Shown in pieces: positions 1 to 14,800 of a stretch of 64,000 nucleotides of DNA. Where the stretch lies: positions 21,844,010 through 21,908,009 of the forward strand of contig CM119268.1 of NCBI GenBank assembly GCA_051294375.1, read 5' to 3'. This DNA is from Paraspadella gotoi (lineage: Eukaryota > Chaetognatha). The notes beneath the pieces are model-generated. The model was not told the DNA's origin and did not search any database. It saw only the letters and a list, made by a program, of their open reading frames with translations. The translations under genes and the position numbers were made by a program. Each line of letters opens with the position of its first letter. The first letter of the stretch is position 1.

Positions 1-1697
1 TATATTTATTTAAATTATTACTTGTTTGCTAAAAGTCGATTGAAAGTTTATCGAAATTATAGGTCGTAAATCTTTGTCCTGTTTCTCTTTTAAAATAAAA
101 TTCCGACATGAATTATTAATAGAAATAAATATCTCCCGCAGGGTCGTAACGACCTTTTAAATATTACTTGATTAAAAAAGCATGGAATACGAATTACGGA
201 ACGAAAGGCGTTCTTTGTTTGCTTCGCCTTTTTCATTTACTCTCTCGCTGCTCTTGTCAATAGCGCCCGGGTTCTCCCGCTGTTGATTTAATGAGCCTTG
301 TGTGTCACTCAAACTAAAATTTAAGTGTTTGTATGGACCCAAAATCTGACAACCTTTCTGCATAATCGGTTTGGTTAGCGTGGGAGTGGTTTTGAGAGTG
401 CAAATTGTAAGACCACCTCAGGAAAAGAAAAAAGAAAAATAAAATTATAAATGAATGGAAATCTTTGTGACGAAGAAGAGAGAAAGGGAGAGAAAGGGAG
501 AGAATCCCAGATGGAAAGCTAAAGCCGCCCCACGAGAGAAGGAGGGAAACAGTCCCGCAGATAAATGGAAGTTTATACGCGCGTTGCATGAGAATTATGG
601 AGGTGTTTAAAAATAGAAAAGAAAATGAAACGTTGGCGCTTTTTTAAAGTTTTTAATCTTTTTTAAATGTTTTGTGTAAAATATTATCTTTGTCTGTGCA
701 CCGATGGTGGACCATCGATTTTATGGCGTCTGTATTTCTAATTTATGAAATGTCTGCAACTAAGTTGTTTTTGGTGAAAATAGTAACGTTTAGAAAAAAA
801 TTTTTACCTACTAGTTATTTGAAATGTGAGTATTATTGTTGCAAGCCAAGATTAGTTATCGTGATCCACAACTCAAGCTATATACGTTCATTTGGTAGTG
901 TAATCATCTAAGAAAAGAAGTGCTAGATCGTCTACTGTCTACGAATGGTGTCTACGACTATGTGGTTAACGATCAACAAAGGGCAATGTGGAGAGCGGTT
1001 CTTTTAGCGGTTCTTTTCGCTTCGGTTCCGTCCCTCGAATCGCCATTACTTCCTCGCGGGTGGCGTATTCGATCCTTTGCTCTTGGTTCTTCCGCGCTTT
1101 CCGTCTTAAACACCATCCCTCGGACATATTAAGTTAATTTTTCCTCATTTATTTTACACATTCACATTCCTCCTTTCTCTTATCTCATGAGTTTAATTCA
1201 CGTAGATATTCGTGCGATTCCTTCCCAAGTCCTTGATTTCTTTAACCAACACTCCTTTCCCATTCTAACGCCAAGAATTCTCATCCCTCTTTCTCCGCCA
1301 ACGCTGGTGGCCGCAAAGTAACCTTCGCGTGTTTTCCCTTAATATTTTTCATATTTTCTCGGTTGATGTCGGCGTCGAAGACGTAACGATTTTTCAAACG
1401 CAATAAAAGTGACGCGAGTTCCCTTCACATTTTCTTTCCACTCTGCTCGTTCTATACTTCAGCCTTTTGGTTAAGCTCAACGTCCCTCTCTCGGTCTCAT
1501 GTCCCACAACTTTCCTTACCCAACAGACCACTGTTCTAATTTAAGTCTTATCCAAAATCTTCTAATTTCACTTCGACCCTTCTCCACCCCTCTTCCACTT
1601 CGCCCTCCCCCCTCTCCACTCGCCCTCCCCCCCGCTTCCATTCGCCCACCCCCCCTCTCCCCTCTCCTTTCTTCCACTGCGCTCCTCCCCCCACCAG
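1..1697 (+). other. Non-coding: part of a large spectraplakin intron
   Basis: AT-rich sequence with a pyrimidine-rich stretch (about 1575-1696) leading into the acceptor at 1696-1697. The reading frames here are short and show no CH-domain residues or other family I recognise. The preceding CH1/CH2 exons must lie upstream of the window. Confidence 0.7.
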
Positions 1698-2854
1698 TTG
1701 CCTCGCGACAACCTGGAGATGGCGTTCTCGGTGGCGGAGAAGGAACTGGGGGTCACGCGACTCTTGGATCCGGAGGACATCGTGGACGCGGTGCCGGAAC
1801 CGGACGAGAAGTCAATCATCACCTACGTGTGAGTTTCAATGGCGAAAAAATCCCGAATTCAATCGTTGTGTGGACTTGAGAATTTTAACTTTCCAATCAT
1901 AAATCATCTCCACTAATGAATTTTTTTTTGAAAATACAAATTAATTTTTAATAAATATACCTCGGAACGAATTTTATTAATAATTTTTTTTTTCCAAAAA
2001 TCCTTCGAAATTAAATTATTTTTTTCGACGACTTTTCCGTCGTAATCGCATCAGCGGAATTTTTTTCTGGTTTCGGATTCTTCGATTTGTTTTTTTTTCT
2101 CTTAAAAAAACAAACAAAAAAAAAAGCGAGCCAATCGAAGGGAAAATAAAATCGAGCAGAGCCGCGCCGGCCATGTTCGTCGCTCGTTTCGTCAAGTCTA
2201 AAATTTTGCGGCGCCGGAGTCGGCGCGGCGACGTCGTTGGCGCCGCCGTTGACGACGCGGCGCGGACCGACTCGAAGTGAGTTCGTCTGCGACGGGGCGC
2301 CCCTTGGAGATCAAAACTTTTTTTTAGATTAAATGAAATAAAAGTGAATTAACTTTTAAATCTACCCACAACGGTCGCACGACGGATCTGTTGTGCCTCG
2401 TGTATTAAAATGATTGACTCAAATGGTTCTTGATTAAAATTGGGTTGAAACCTGGGATTGTCAAATATTTGACGTCGTCTCTTGACAGTTTTCGGTCCTT
2501 TTTTTTGTTAATCCACTTCGAGATAATAATATAAATACATGGTAGATGTATAGAGAACCGATTTGATTTTATTGATTTATAGTGATTAATTTTTTAAGCT
2601 AATTTTTTTTTTTGAAATCGACCCAGCAAAAATTTTTAAAAAACAATCAATCTTCAATTTTTAAAGTGATAATTTGACGTGAGCTTCATAACATTGATCT
2701 TTCTTGACGTTTCTCCAACAGGTCGTCCCTCTGCGACGCGTTCCCCGAGCCGCCCCCGCCCGAGTCCGCCGGCAACCTCAACATCCTCAAGTGCGAGGAA
2801 TACTGCGAACTCGCCGCCAAGCTGGTCGACTGGATGCAGAGAACCACTGGCGAG
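1698..2854 (+). CDS. MACF1/DST (shot): Spectraplakin exons 1-2: end of CH2 actin-binding domain
   Basis: Exons 1698-1828 and 2722-2854 (phase 2 junction). The translation has the end of the second calponin-homology domain: [16 protein letters not shown], then [20 protein letters not shown], near-identical to the plakin/spectrin/actinin CH2 terminus that completes the actin-binding surface. Exon 2 then enters the first helical segment of the plakin domain ([20 protein letters not shown]). The donor at 1829 is gtgagt. An alternative donor two bases earlier would break the frame. The intron 1829-2721 is AT-rich and empty. Confidence 0.93.
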
Positions 2855-5800
2855 GTGAGCCATGGGGCTGGGAGAAGAGCACCAGATTAAATAATATGCA
2901 AATTGGGTTTAAACCGAATGATAAATCCAATAGCCAATGCGGCGCATCACTTTAAAATAGATGTTCCTTGTTTAACTTAAATCCTTCTCCTTCTTCAGAT
3001 CGTCTCTGAAACCTTTTCCCCAACCCTGTTCGAACTGCGGCAACAGCAAGCAGCTTTCGCCCAGTTCCGCAAGGAGGAGCTCCCTCCCCGGGCCAAGATT
3101 CTGGACAAGCTGCAGCAACTCGACAACGAGATTCCGCAGGGCTTCATGGCTTGCGACGGAACGGGGGGATACAACATCGAAGAGGTGTGGAGGGGGAGGC
3201 GGAAATGATGAGGGAAATGGAAAAGACGAGGGAAATGGAAAAGATGAGGGAAGCGGAAATGATAAGGGAAATGGAAAAGATGAGGGCGGGGGAGAATTTT
3301 GTCTGTTTACAAATAATTCATTAACATTGCACAAAATTAAATATTTAACTAAATTTAATTACCTCCAAAGACTTTTTCTGCCGGTTTAAGATATTAAGTA
3401 TATGTTGCCAAAACATTTATTTTTCTTTAGAAAAAAGATTTTAAAGGCCTAGAAAAACAACAACGACAACAACCTCAAACACTTTTTTCGTCCCAGGAAC
3501 TGATGCTGCCCAATCTCCTCCGGCGCTGGGAGGCGACCATGGGCGCCGTTCAGGACCGCGAATTCGGCTTCGGCGCCGAAGTGACGCGATTGGAGCGCCT
3601 CCAGCGGCTGGCGGAGAAGGTTCACCACGAGGCGAGAAACGCGGACAAAAGACTCGACGAGGTCGACCACAGGCTTTCAGAGGAAGAGGTGAGGCCTTTG
3701 GTGGTCGCGAAAGTTGAAAATCTTTTCAGGATAAAGCCAGTTTATATCAACTCGAAATTTTAATACTCTTGGTCATTGTTTACAATTTATTTATTAGTTT
3801 TAGGGTAAAAATTAAGGCAGCTTTTCCAAAATGGTATGGCCACCCTGACGTAATGGTTTCTAGTTTTGACGGAAGGAAGCGCAAACATTTTGGTTTATTT
3901 TCAAATTTTATTGATAACGAAAATATTCCCCCCCCCAAAAAAAAAATACATGTGTAAAACACTTTGCTGGTTAGTCGGTGGCAAACTATTAACGCAACAA
4001 CACTCGTAATATTTTATATTTGTCGTTTGGGGTTTAGAAGTCGAATCATTTTTTCTTCTCTAAATCTTCCTCACCCCCACGCCCTTTCCCTCCACTTCTT
4101 TTTCCTCCTTCCCCCATCTTTTTTTTTCCCCAACTCCAGGAACTCCTGGACAAACTTCATCCCATGGAAGCCAAGCGGCGCTGCGACGAGTTGGAGGGTT
4201 CGTTGAAGGTGGTCGAGTCCACCGTCAACTCCATCCTCCAGGACGTCCACGCCCTGCGAGAGGGCAACTACGTCAAGGGCGAGTCCCTGCACAAACGATC
4301 TCTCACGCTCTACCAAAGATGGGTGACTCTGCGCAAGCGAATGCAGGTTAGTTGGGAGAAGGGAAGCAACCGGATAAATAGGTAAGTTAAAATATGGGTA
4401 AGGTTAACCTATAATCTCGCTAATCGGTATTTCTCTTCCCCCGCAGGAGGGCGTATTGGCGAAATTAGACAAAAAGCGCTTTGAACGGGAAGATGTCTTC
4501 GTTTCCAAAGTCACCGAAGTCGTCACGGAACGAAGGGTGAAAGAGGCCGTCCACTCACCGGCCTTGCACGACCTTCATCAGGTGTGGTTCGTTGTGAATG
4601 TCCACCGATGTGATGCCGTAATTTTTGCATTTCGTTAAATTCGTGTATTTCTTATTTCCCCTCTTCCCCTTCCCATTATTTCTCCTCTTCCCCTTCCCAT
4701 TATTTCTCCTCTTCCCCCTTCCCATTATTTCCCCTCTTCCCCTTCCTCATTATTCCCCTCTTCCCTTCCTTTTCCCTCTCATATTTTCCCTTTTCCCCTT
4801 CCTCATATTTCCCTTTTTCCCCTTCCCCTTCCTCATATTTCCCTCTTCCCCTCCCTTCCTCATATTTCCCCTCTTCCCCTCCCCTTCCTCATATTTCCCT
4901 CTTCCCCTTCCTCATATTTCCCCTCTTCCCATACTCATATTTCCCCTCTTCCCTCTCATATTCCCCTTTTCGCCCTTCCATTTTTCACACTCCCCTCCCC
5001 CATATTTCCCCTCTTTTCCTTCCCCATACTTCCCCTCTTTTCCTTCCCCATACTTCCCCTCTTTGCTCTCCCCCTTATTCCTCTTCCCCCATTATTTCGC
5101 CCCTTTCTCCCCAGGTGATGAAGTGGATCCACGAGCGGACGACGGAGCTGGAGACTGCGGGCTACGGCAACGAAATCTCGGCGGTGGACGAGCAGATCGC
5201 CGCCCAAGCGTCGCTTCATCGCGACATCGTCGACTTCCGGCCGCGGATCGACGCCTGCGCCGCCAACCGCCACGCCCTTCCGGCGGACGAGATCGACGTG
5301 TACTCGGAGTGTCTCGACCGCACCGACTTGGCTTACTCCTTTCTGCTCAAGTTGTGCAGGTACTTGGAGGAATTAAATATCAAAATAAAATAAAATAATA
5401 TAGAATAAAACGTCATGAAAATGTGAATAAATGCTCGAGAGTTTATCGACAAGGGTCTCATCGCGATTCCATTAGTTTAAAGGAGCAGAAAGTTAGGGAG
5501 AGGAGACGACAAACTTGTAATTATCACCTTTTGGTTGATGTCGCCTTCATATCCAATTTTCCATTTTCTTAGTCAGAGAACGAGATTGCTGGAGTCTCTG
5601 CGAGATTTCCTATTGGCGGCGATGCAAGAATTGATGTGGCTCAACAGCAAAGAAGAGGTGGAACTCCAGCGGGACTGGAGCGAGAAGAATTTGCAGGTTG
5701 GGGGGGGGGGAGGAGAGTGAGGCAACACTTTTTAGTTTTGGGACTTTTCGCACGAGATTTTTTTCTTTTTCCCTATTGAGTCCTTTATTTCCCCAAATTT

Positions 5801-8800
5801 CGCCCCAGAGTCGCGACGCGGCCGAGATGACGTTTCACGCGGTACAATTCCCGCGCGGTTTTCGGTCCGGTTGTCTCTCCTCGATCATTTAGATATTTTA
5901 GAAGTTAAAATGTTACTATTTATATATATACTATTTTTTTAAAAATATTCCTTATTAGCATGGTTTTTTTCGGTTGGTATTTGCTGCCCGTTTTTCCGTC
6001 CAGATAGTAACTTTTTTTCCTCCCTTTAAGTAAAACCACATCCCCCCCTCACTCTTAACGAGTCTCAGATAGGGCGAGCTGCAAGGCGTTGCCGCTAAAA
6101 AAAATAGAAATCATTTGATTTTTCAAGAAATTTCTAAAATATCAGGCATATTCCCACCCCCTCCTACCTAGTGCTAGAACGAATTGCTAGCCCTTCCCAC
6201 ATTCGCGCGTTACTGACTTGTTCCCCCTCCACATCCACAACCCCTTCCACATCCACAACCCCGCCCCTTCCACATCCACAACTCCGACTCTTCAACACTC
6301 TCCAGGTCTCCGCCGTGCAACAGTCCCACGCGACCCTGACGAGGGACTTGGCCGAGCGGGAGCCCTCCTTCCAACGCGTTCGGGCTCAAGGGGAGAGCCT
6401 GATCTCGGAGGGGCACCCGGCGGTCAAGCACGTCGAAGCTTACCTGGTGGCCATGAGCACCCAGTGGGCATGGGTCCTGCAGCTCACCGTGTGCCTCGAG
6501 ACGCACCTCAAACACGCCGCCGAGTATCATCGGGTAAGGAACAGGGTGGGTTCGGCGAAAGGTGGTTGCAAGAAGTTGGCAAAGAGGTCTCTTTGTTTAA
6601 CTTAAAGAATATAAAAATATTTATAAAAAGTTAAATAAATGTTTGTTTTGTTTATCGTTTTTGTTTGTTTAATGTTTATTTAATAAAAAAAAGTTTTCTC
6701 CAACTTGTTTTCCCTTTCACCTCTTCCCCAAGTTCTTCCACGAGGCCCACGCCCTCGATCAAGAGATTTCGGACAAGGAGGCCTTCCTCGACAAGCGCCT
6801 CAAGGAGTTTGCCGGCGACGAGTGGGCGCGGCTCGACGACGCCGACCGCGCGGCGCTGACGCTCAGCCGCGGCGCTGAAGCCGGCGCCGAACTCACCCAA
6901 TTCAGGGAGGACGTGGAGAGGATCGGCGGCGCCGTGGACGATTTGGAGACGAGGAGTCGGGAGGTGGTGCCGCTGCGGCAGAGGAAACAAAAGGTGAGGG
7001 CGAGTGGGAAAGAGTTGGAGGGAAGGAAAGTGAGTCAGCGGTCGAAAAAAGGTAAGGAAGTTTGGTCCGTAAGACTTGATACGCCAGAGTGAGTGGGTTG
7101 AGGACGAGGAGCCCGACTGGTTTAAGGGATTGTTATATAAAGCCTTCGGCGTTGTAATTTCTTTCGCTCTACGCAACGCGCGCTGCGTTTGCGCTGCAAC
7201 TGCACGATACGCTTCGCGTGTTGCCCGAATTAACGAAACGCATCCGTAATCAGAACTTGCGACGACCCATCAGGCAAAGTTTAAACGGGTTTTACGTCGA
7301 TTAATGTGCGGGGTAAGTGGCGCCTGCCTTTTTTCGTCTTTGCCGGTCTCAGCGATCCTCAGATCGTCGCTTGGCTTCCGGATTTTTAGATTTTACCCTA
7401 ATTCGCGCATAGTTAGTTCACGTGGTCTTACGGTCCAACCTTTTCTTTATCCTATTCTTAATTCTCTACCGATTTTCCGAACTTAATAAAACTTTTAAGG
7501 GTGAAAAAGAAGTTGCTGTTTTTGGTTTCGCACCGGGAGATGAATCTTCATTATTTAATTTTCTCTCGCGATCTTTGTGCCCCCGTTGCATTGGTTTTAT
7601 CAATTCCCATATCATTATTAAACTCAACAGTTGACGCTTAAATACAAATTATTGTTAAGTTCTTAAAAATGTTTTTTCGATTCCAAATTATGCAACTCTT
7701 TTTAGGATTTATCCTATCGACAAATAATTTTTTTTTTTTTTTTTATAAATTCTGTAAATTTTCTGTTTTACATATCGAATATTTACTATCATCGCCTTTC
7801 AATCTCGCGATTGGACGCCCCAGTCAATTCCCCTTTCCAAATACTCCAAGTTCGTGATCCTCGAATATTCGAGGAGTTTAGAGAAAACTACCTCGCGACG
7901 CGAGTTCGAAACGCGTTCGCTCCTCTGGGATTTACACTCATTTTCTAGACCAGGCGGTATCGATCTGTTTCAAACTCTAATCTTCCCGCCCATTTTTTCT
8001 CTACCTCATTTGCATGACGACATTTATATTTCAGATCTATACTAGGATTGGGAAACATTTTTTTCAGTCCGAAGAAAAGAAATCCCTTGTTATTCATTAC
8101 AAAAAAGTTTTTCAATTTCAATATTTTTAAATTTGTACTACGAAAATGCGAGCGAATTTCCTCAACTTAAATTAACCTCCTGGATTTTATTGCCTGGGGG
8201 AAATAACGCATGACCAACAGTTTTTCTTTTATTTTCAGTCGTTAATTTTTCCCCCGTCTATTTTTAAACTTCAAACTTGAATATCTCCCCCTCTCCTTCG
8301 AACCCGCTCGTCAGGTGTCGTCACCTGTTCCCTGCGTCGGCATCTGCTCCTACAAACAACTCAACATGCAACTGACCAAAGACGAACCCTGCGGTTGGTC
8401 GACAACTCGCAGCGAGAGAAGTGGACCGTTCAAAACTCGAAGGGCAGCGGGCTCCGTGCCTGCCGTCTGCCTCCTAATCCCTGCCCCCAACCCCAGGCGG
8501 AGGAGACCGCCGACAACCTCGTCAGACGATACGAGAAGCTGAAGACGGGCTGGAGGAAGAAGAACTTGACGGTGGGAAGCGATATGAGAGAAAGCGTCTC
8601 TGATAATTTGTATTTGGATGAAATTTCTCTTCATGAAATTCTTACAAACAATATAATAATTATCTATTTATTTTCCAGATAAATAAGCTATCTTGCTCCT
8701 GACTTTTGACTGGTTAAGGCTTCCATCCCTCTTACAAGATAATGATGTTGTCACTTAGCCAGTCCTACAAGACTCCCTCACAGTAATTCCTTTAATTCAT

Positions 8801-11800
8801 TTCCACTCATTGTTCCTTTTTGCAGTTGCGCGAGACGCTGACGGCAGGCGCTGTAGCCGCCGCCGCGACGCTGGAACTCAACGACTTCCTGGCGCTGGAC
8901 CCCTCGACGCGGGAGTTCCTGCGCAAAACTCTCAACGAAGACGCCAAAGCGTTGATGGCGGAGCTGGGCAACGACCCGGCGGCCAAAGGTTAACCATTCT
9001 GCTCATGATTGTCTTGTTTCCTTAGTTTATAAACAGAGAAATTAACCCGTTCCACTTTCTACAGACTTGTTCGCCAAAATCAACGATTCCTCGGGAAAAC
9101 TAAAAAAACTGACCCAAGAAGCGAAGAAGAAGGGATACAAGCTGGAGACGCCGCCGCCGCCGCCTCCGCCGATTCGAACGGCCAAGACGGACGTGATCCA
9201 GTCGCCTCAACGGTGAGGGGTGGGGGGGGGAAGTTAAGCGCGACGGCATCTCTCCTCAATTAGCCCATCAATCTAATCAATAAAATCAAAACAATAAATC
9301 AATTAAAACAATAAATCAATCATATCATTAAATCAATATTGTCAAATATATCAAAAAAATAAATTCATTATATCATCAATCTTAATCTCATCCTTCCCCC
9401 CCTCTTTCTCCAGCGACGAGGTCCACATCTTCGGCAGTCTCCACTCTTCCCCCGTCGACGCCGCCCACTCGGCCGCCGACGACGAAGTCCATCTCTACGT
9501 CGTCGGCCCCAAGGACGTCGTCGTCGACGAGACGCAGCTGCAGCTCCTGCAGCAAATTCAGCAGCGGCCGGAGGTCGTAGCGCGGGAGACGCGAGAGGCG
9601 CTCGACTTTCTCGAGGCTGCTGCTCGGGCGCTGGCGGCGCGGACTGCGGCGCCGCTGCCCAAAAATCTGGACGAAATCAACGAATTGGTTCAGGTGAGAT
9701 TGGAAGAGGGCGCGCAGAGCTTAGTCTCTCTCTTTCTTTCTTTTCTTTCTTTTTTTCTTTCCTCCCTTTTTCTTTCCTCCCTTTTTTTCTATCTTTCCTC
9801 CCTTTTTATCATTCCTTCCTTTTTTCTTTCATTCCTCCCTTTCTTTCTTTCTTTCCTCTTTCTTTCTTTCCTCCTTTTCTTTCTTCTCTCATTTTTCTCA
9901 TTCTTTCCGTCTTTCTTTTTCTTATTTTTGTCTTTTTTTTTTCTTTTTTCCTTTTTATCTTTTCTTTTGTCTAATAATTCTCTTCTTTCTTTCTTTTCTT
10001 TCTTGCTCCATTTTTTTCTTTCTCTCATTTTTTTCCTTTCTTACTAACTTTATTCCTCCATTCCCATCCCCTTTCCTCCTTCCCCTCCAGGAACACAAAG
10101 CCTTCGAATTAGACTTGGAATCTTACAAACCGGAAATGCAACGCCTTCAAGACGCCGCCAGCGTGCTGGCGCTCAAGCGGCGCGCCGCCGACGGCGTCGC
10201 CTCCAAAGACTCTCAGGATTTGGAGCGGCAGTTGGAAGGCGTCGTGGGAGAATGGGAGGCGCTGTGGGACAAGTCGCTCGTGTATCTGCAGAGATTAAAA
10301 AGCGCGGAGGTGGTGCTGGCCGGTGAGTTGGGAACATCCTTGATAGAATTAATGAAAGAATTCATCAAAACTCTACCCCTCCTTCTTCATAGGCCTTAGC
10401 GACGTCTCTCAGTTGATCTCCGAGTTTGAACCTCTCGTCCACTCGACGTCGCCGCAGCCGACGGAGGCTGCGCTGCTGGACGTACTGCAGCAGATGGCGG
10501 AGCATCAGGGAATCGTCGATTCGTTGGAGACCGAAGTGCCGCTACTCAGAGAGAAGGTCAGGCGCACGTCCCACCCCCCTTAAAAAAAGAAATAAACTTA
10601 CCTCTTGAACTTACCAGGTGGAATCGTCTCGACCCGATCGCCCATCGAATCCCGACGTCGTCGAAGTGGAGGCCACATCGGGGGAACTCCGCGCGCAGTG
10701 GGACGACATCCGGGCTTTGGCGCGAAAGAAGCTCGAAGCCTTGGGCGTGGAGGCCCCGGCTTATCAGAACGGGATAGAGGTGAGTAAAGGAGAAGTTTTA
10801 AGAATTAAGATAAGATTATTGAAAAGGAAAGATGCTTTAATGTAGAAATAAGAACGGTAATTCAAATGTGTTGCGCCGCAGTGACTGCCTTATCACGTAT
10901 ATTTTTCATGACGTGACATGACATAATATGACATGAAATAACATAACGTGGCATGACATGACTACAAGAATACAATAACTTTCTTAGCCCATGTATTTAT
11001 GACACGCACTGCATCGGAATCCCGTCTTTTGTTTTTTATGGTTTTAGGATTTACGGCGTTAGTAGTCACTTAAATTTGAGGATTTTCCTATCTTTACAAA
11101 TGAGCATCGAGCAACCAACTATATGCAAGTTATGAGCATTTTTAGTGTAGAATAGAATAGAATTGCTCCGCGAGACATTTGGGACATTCTTTTTTCTTTA
11201 TAAGAACTTAGAATTCTCACCACGCTAGCCTTTTGTTTCCTTTTCCGCCCGTTAGATCGGTTGGCGAGTCGGACCGACAAAGAATCATTATTCCATAATA
11301 TAGAAATTGAGAATTACCCCTGACCTTTTTATCTCCCCTCAAGAGCGAACAATCGTGGGTGGACGAGGAAGCCCCTTCGTTTAACGGCATCGATCACTCG
11401 AGCATGAAGTCGGGCGATTTCCCCGACGCGCCCGTCCAGACCGTGACCAAGGAGCCGGGTCTCTACGTCGCCGCCTCGGCCGACGACCCCGCCACGCGCC
11501 TCACCGTCGATCCGATCGACGGCGTCGTTGAAGGCAAGAACGGCGCCGGAGCGGGCGGCGCCGGTGATGCCGGACCCTCGGCTTCGACGACGACCGCCAT
11601 CGCGGGCTTGACGGCCGCGGCAGCGGGTGAGAGAGAGAGCGAGAGAAATGGAGAGAGAGAGATAGAAAGAGAGAGAGATGCGCAAAAAGTATACATCGGA
11701 AAAGAAGGAATTTGAAAAGAGATTAATTCCAGATGATAAATCGATTTTCGATAAAAGTTATTCTATGAAATGTTTGATTAATTCGTAACGTCGTGTTCAC

Positions 11801-14800
11801 CTTTTTTCTTCCTTTTTAAAAGATTTACGTATTTCATTACTTGTTTTATAATGCTTTTATTATATTCAATGAATGTCGTCAATAAAAATGTCGCTCTCAT
11901 TCTTTTTTTTTTTTTTGTTTTCTTCTATCGCGCGCGCGACTAACCCAATCTAATGCCGCCTTCGTCGTCCTTCGCGCCTTCGCCTCTCCCAATCCCCGCC
12001 CGATCCCCTACCCCATCCTCTTCCCCACCCCATTCTCATCCCCTTAATTCCCTTCCTCACCCCTTCCTCACCCACGCCCCGCAGCCACCGCGGGGTCGAT
12101 GATGGGCGGAGCGGCGGCGGGATCCTCTGCCGCTTCCGTCGCCACAGCCGCCGCCGCAGGTAAGTCGCTTATCCGCCTCTCTCGCTTCATTTTTTCCTTT
12201 TCTATCATTTTGCGATTATTTTATTTCGACTGCGCTTTTGTTTCGTCATCTATTGAAGCTTTGCGCGCGAATACGTAGGCTATCAAAGCTTATCCTATAA
12301 CCTATTAAATTTGGGTCTTTTATTTATTCTTTTTTTTTTGTATTTGATTATTAAAGGCGAAACAAAAATTAATATGTAATCGGAAGATGAATAAGAAATA
12401 TTAAATAAAAATTGCTTATTCTTTGTCACAAATTTCCCCCATTGTCTTAATGTCGATTTCTCGACATTTGCTCTCGAGGTCCTTAAAAGGCGATCCTGCT
12501 CTCGTCGTTGACGTTCGCAGTGAGGAGATCGTAGTAGAATCCCTTTCGATCTTTGAGTTGCTCGTGAGTCCCGATCTCGACGATGCGTCCCGCCTTCATG
12601 ACCCCAATCATATCCGCGTTTTTGATGGTCGACAATCTGGGTTAAAGAATGAAATCGAAAGAAAGGATAATATTGAAGAAACGGAAAAAGGTAGAAAGAG
12701 GCATTACATCACAGATTCAGTATTTTATCATTTAATGATAAAAGATATTTCAATTTTCCATCCACCTGTGCGCGATGATTATGCAAGTGCGACCGACTTT
12801 GGCTCGGTCAAGCGCTTCCTGAACGACTCGCTCGCTCTCGCTGTCGAGAGCGGACGTCGACTCATCGAGCAGCAGGATGCGCGGGCGGCGGAGCAGCGCG
12901 CGGGCGATGCAGATGCGCTGCTTTTGACCTCCGCTGAGTTGACACCCTTTCTCGCCTGCGGGGTCGAGAAATAAATAATAATCAATAATAATCAATTTTA
13001 ACAACTAATAAACTCCGGGGAGGGGGTCTATCTCCGATTCACTAACCCACGAAGGTCTCGTAGGATTGAGGAAGGATGCTGACAAAGTCGTGGGCGTTGG
13101 CGCTCTTCGCCGCCTCCATCACGTCCTGCATTGAGCGTCGCTCTTTTTTTTCGTCGTCCGAGAATTCGGTTCCGTAGAGGATGTTTTCAGTGATGGTCCC
13201 GCTGAAGAGGACGGGATCCTGTATGAGGAGGCGGTGGAATCGGATGGGGACGGATTTAGCTTGAATCAAAGATACCTTTTTTTTTCTTTTCACTTCACCG
13301 ACCTGCGAGACCATCGCCATTTGCGATCGGAGCCAATCCAAGTTCAGTTCCCCGATTTCGTGATTGTCCAACAGGATGGCGCCACGTGAAACGTTATAAA
13401 ACCTGTGGTGGGCGAAAAGATTTGTATAGTGGATCGTAGAATGTCGATTGTATGAGACAATGATGTTTGAGAAATAATGAGAACACGCCTTTGAAGGAGT
13501 TTGACGACGGTGGACTTTCCACAGCCGGAAGCGCCGACCAGCGCCAACGTCTGACCCGCGCCCACCGTCGCTTTGAATCCGTCGAGGACTTTGATGTTGG
13601 GCCGAGATTCGTATCTGATTGTAAAGTAAGATCAAAATGAATAGGGTTAAATCAGTTCTATGATATTGAAATGACCGATAGAAGTGATATTACGTCACTG
13701 CAATATCGTCTTTAATTTAAAAAAATCTGACGAAATCAGTTATGGCTAAATGTAAGGTGATCAGGCGCGGGGTGCAATTCCCTTGTCATCAGAACCTGAA
13801 GTAGACTTTGTCGAAAGCGAGAACTCCAGTGGCTGGTGCCTCCGGTTGAAAGCCTTTGGTTGATTGGTTATCGATCGAAGGAATTTGATCGATGATGCGT
13901 AACAAGTTTCCCGCGGCCGTCACGGCTTGACCTTATTTTAATTACAAAAGAGGGACGATGGACAATTTGGTGTGGAATAATTCTTTATGTACTTCGTGAC
14001 GGTTACCGTAATTTGGAGCGTAAATGATAATTTCTCCGATGCTGAAAGTGGCAACGAAAAAAACGATCATGGATATGAAGACATCGTCGGCCTTGGAGTC
14101 ACATATTTCGACCAAATAGGCGCCGAGAATTAACGCTAAGTTTTTTTGAATGAGGGTGGAAATGTTCGAGTTTTAAACCCTAGCTGTTTTGTTTAGGAAC
14201 ATTTCATATTTGTATACATTTATACCTCCGAGAAGTAAAGCTCTCATCAGATTGCTTGCGTATGTGTAAGCGATTCCATGGATGACACTGCTCCTCTTTT
14301 CGTGTGCATCTTTAAAGTCAAGAGATTTATAGAAGCATTCTAGTCGATTATTTTCCTGGGGATTAAACAAATTACAATTTGTTGTTAAAAGAAAATGAAA
14401 ATGTTGGGAATGAAGTTGAGTGGAAAGATTAAGTCGGCCACCATTGATTGTTGTTAAGCAAAAAGAAGAGCCTGTGCGCTGACTTACCAGAGCGAGGGTG
14501 GTTATATTTTTCATATTTTCTATTGTCCCTATTGCAATATCGGAGGCTTCTTTATCGTCGTCATCAACAGTTTGGCCTCTATTTTTTGACGACATAGTTG
14601 CTTTTGCTCGGAATATAAAGCCAAGAAGCATCAGCGGAAAAGCAGGTAAAAGGCATAAGCAAATTTTCCACGAGTAGCTTAAACTCGCAATTATTCCGAT
14701 CTGCGACAAAATACGTTTTATAATTTACTTAATCTGTGACTAATCTTTTTTTAAAAATTCTTACCAATAAAGCTGTCATTGCTTGTATTATAGTGCCCAA

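Noticed and set aside
920-1132. Open frame of 70 codons near the start, considered as an upstream CH-domain exon
   Set aside because: No calponin-homology residues and no convincing splice sites in phase with exon 1698.
4625-5398. Long open frame of Phe/Pro/Leu-rich protein
   Set aside because: It is read through a homopyrimidine intron and is in the wrong frame for the real exon 5115-5359.
8315-8571. Micro-introns as the explanation for the frame changes in the SH3 exon
   Set aside because: The shifts are of one base with no GT/AG pairs around them; indel errors explain them more simply.
9685-10047. Ser/Phe/Leu-rich frame that looks like a membrane protein
   Set aside because: Product of a CT-rich intron; no codon structure.
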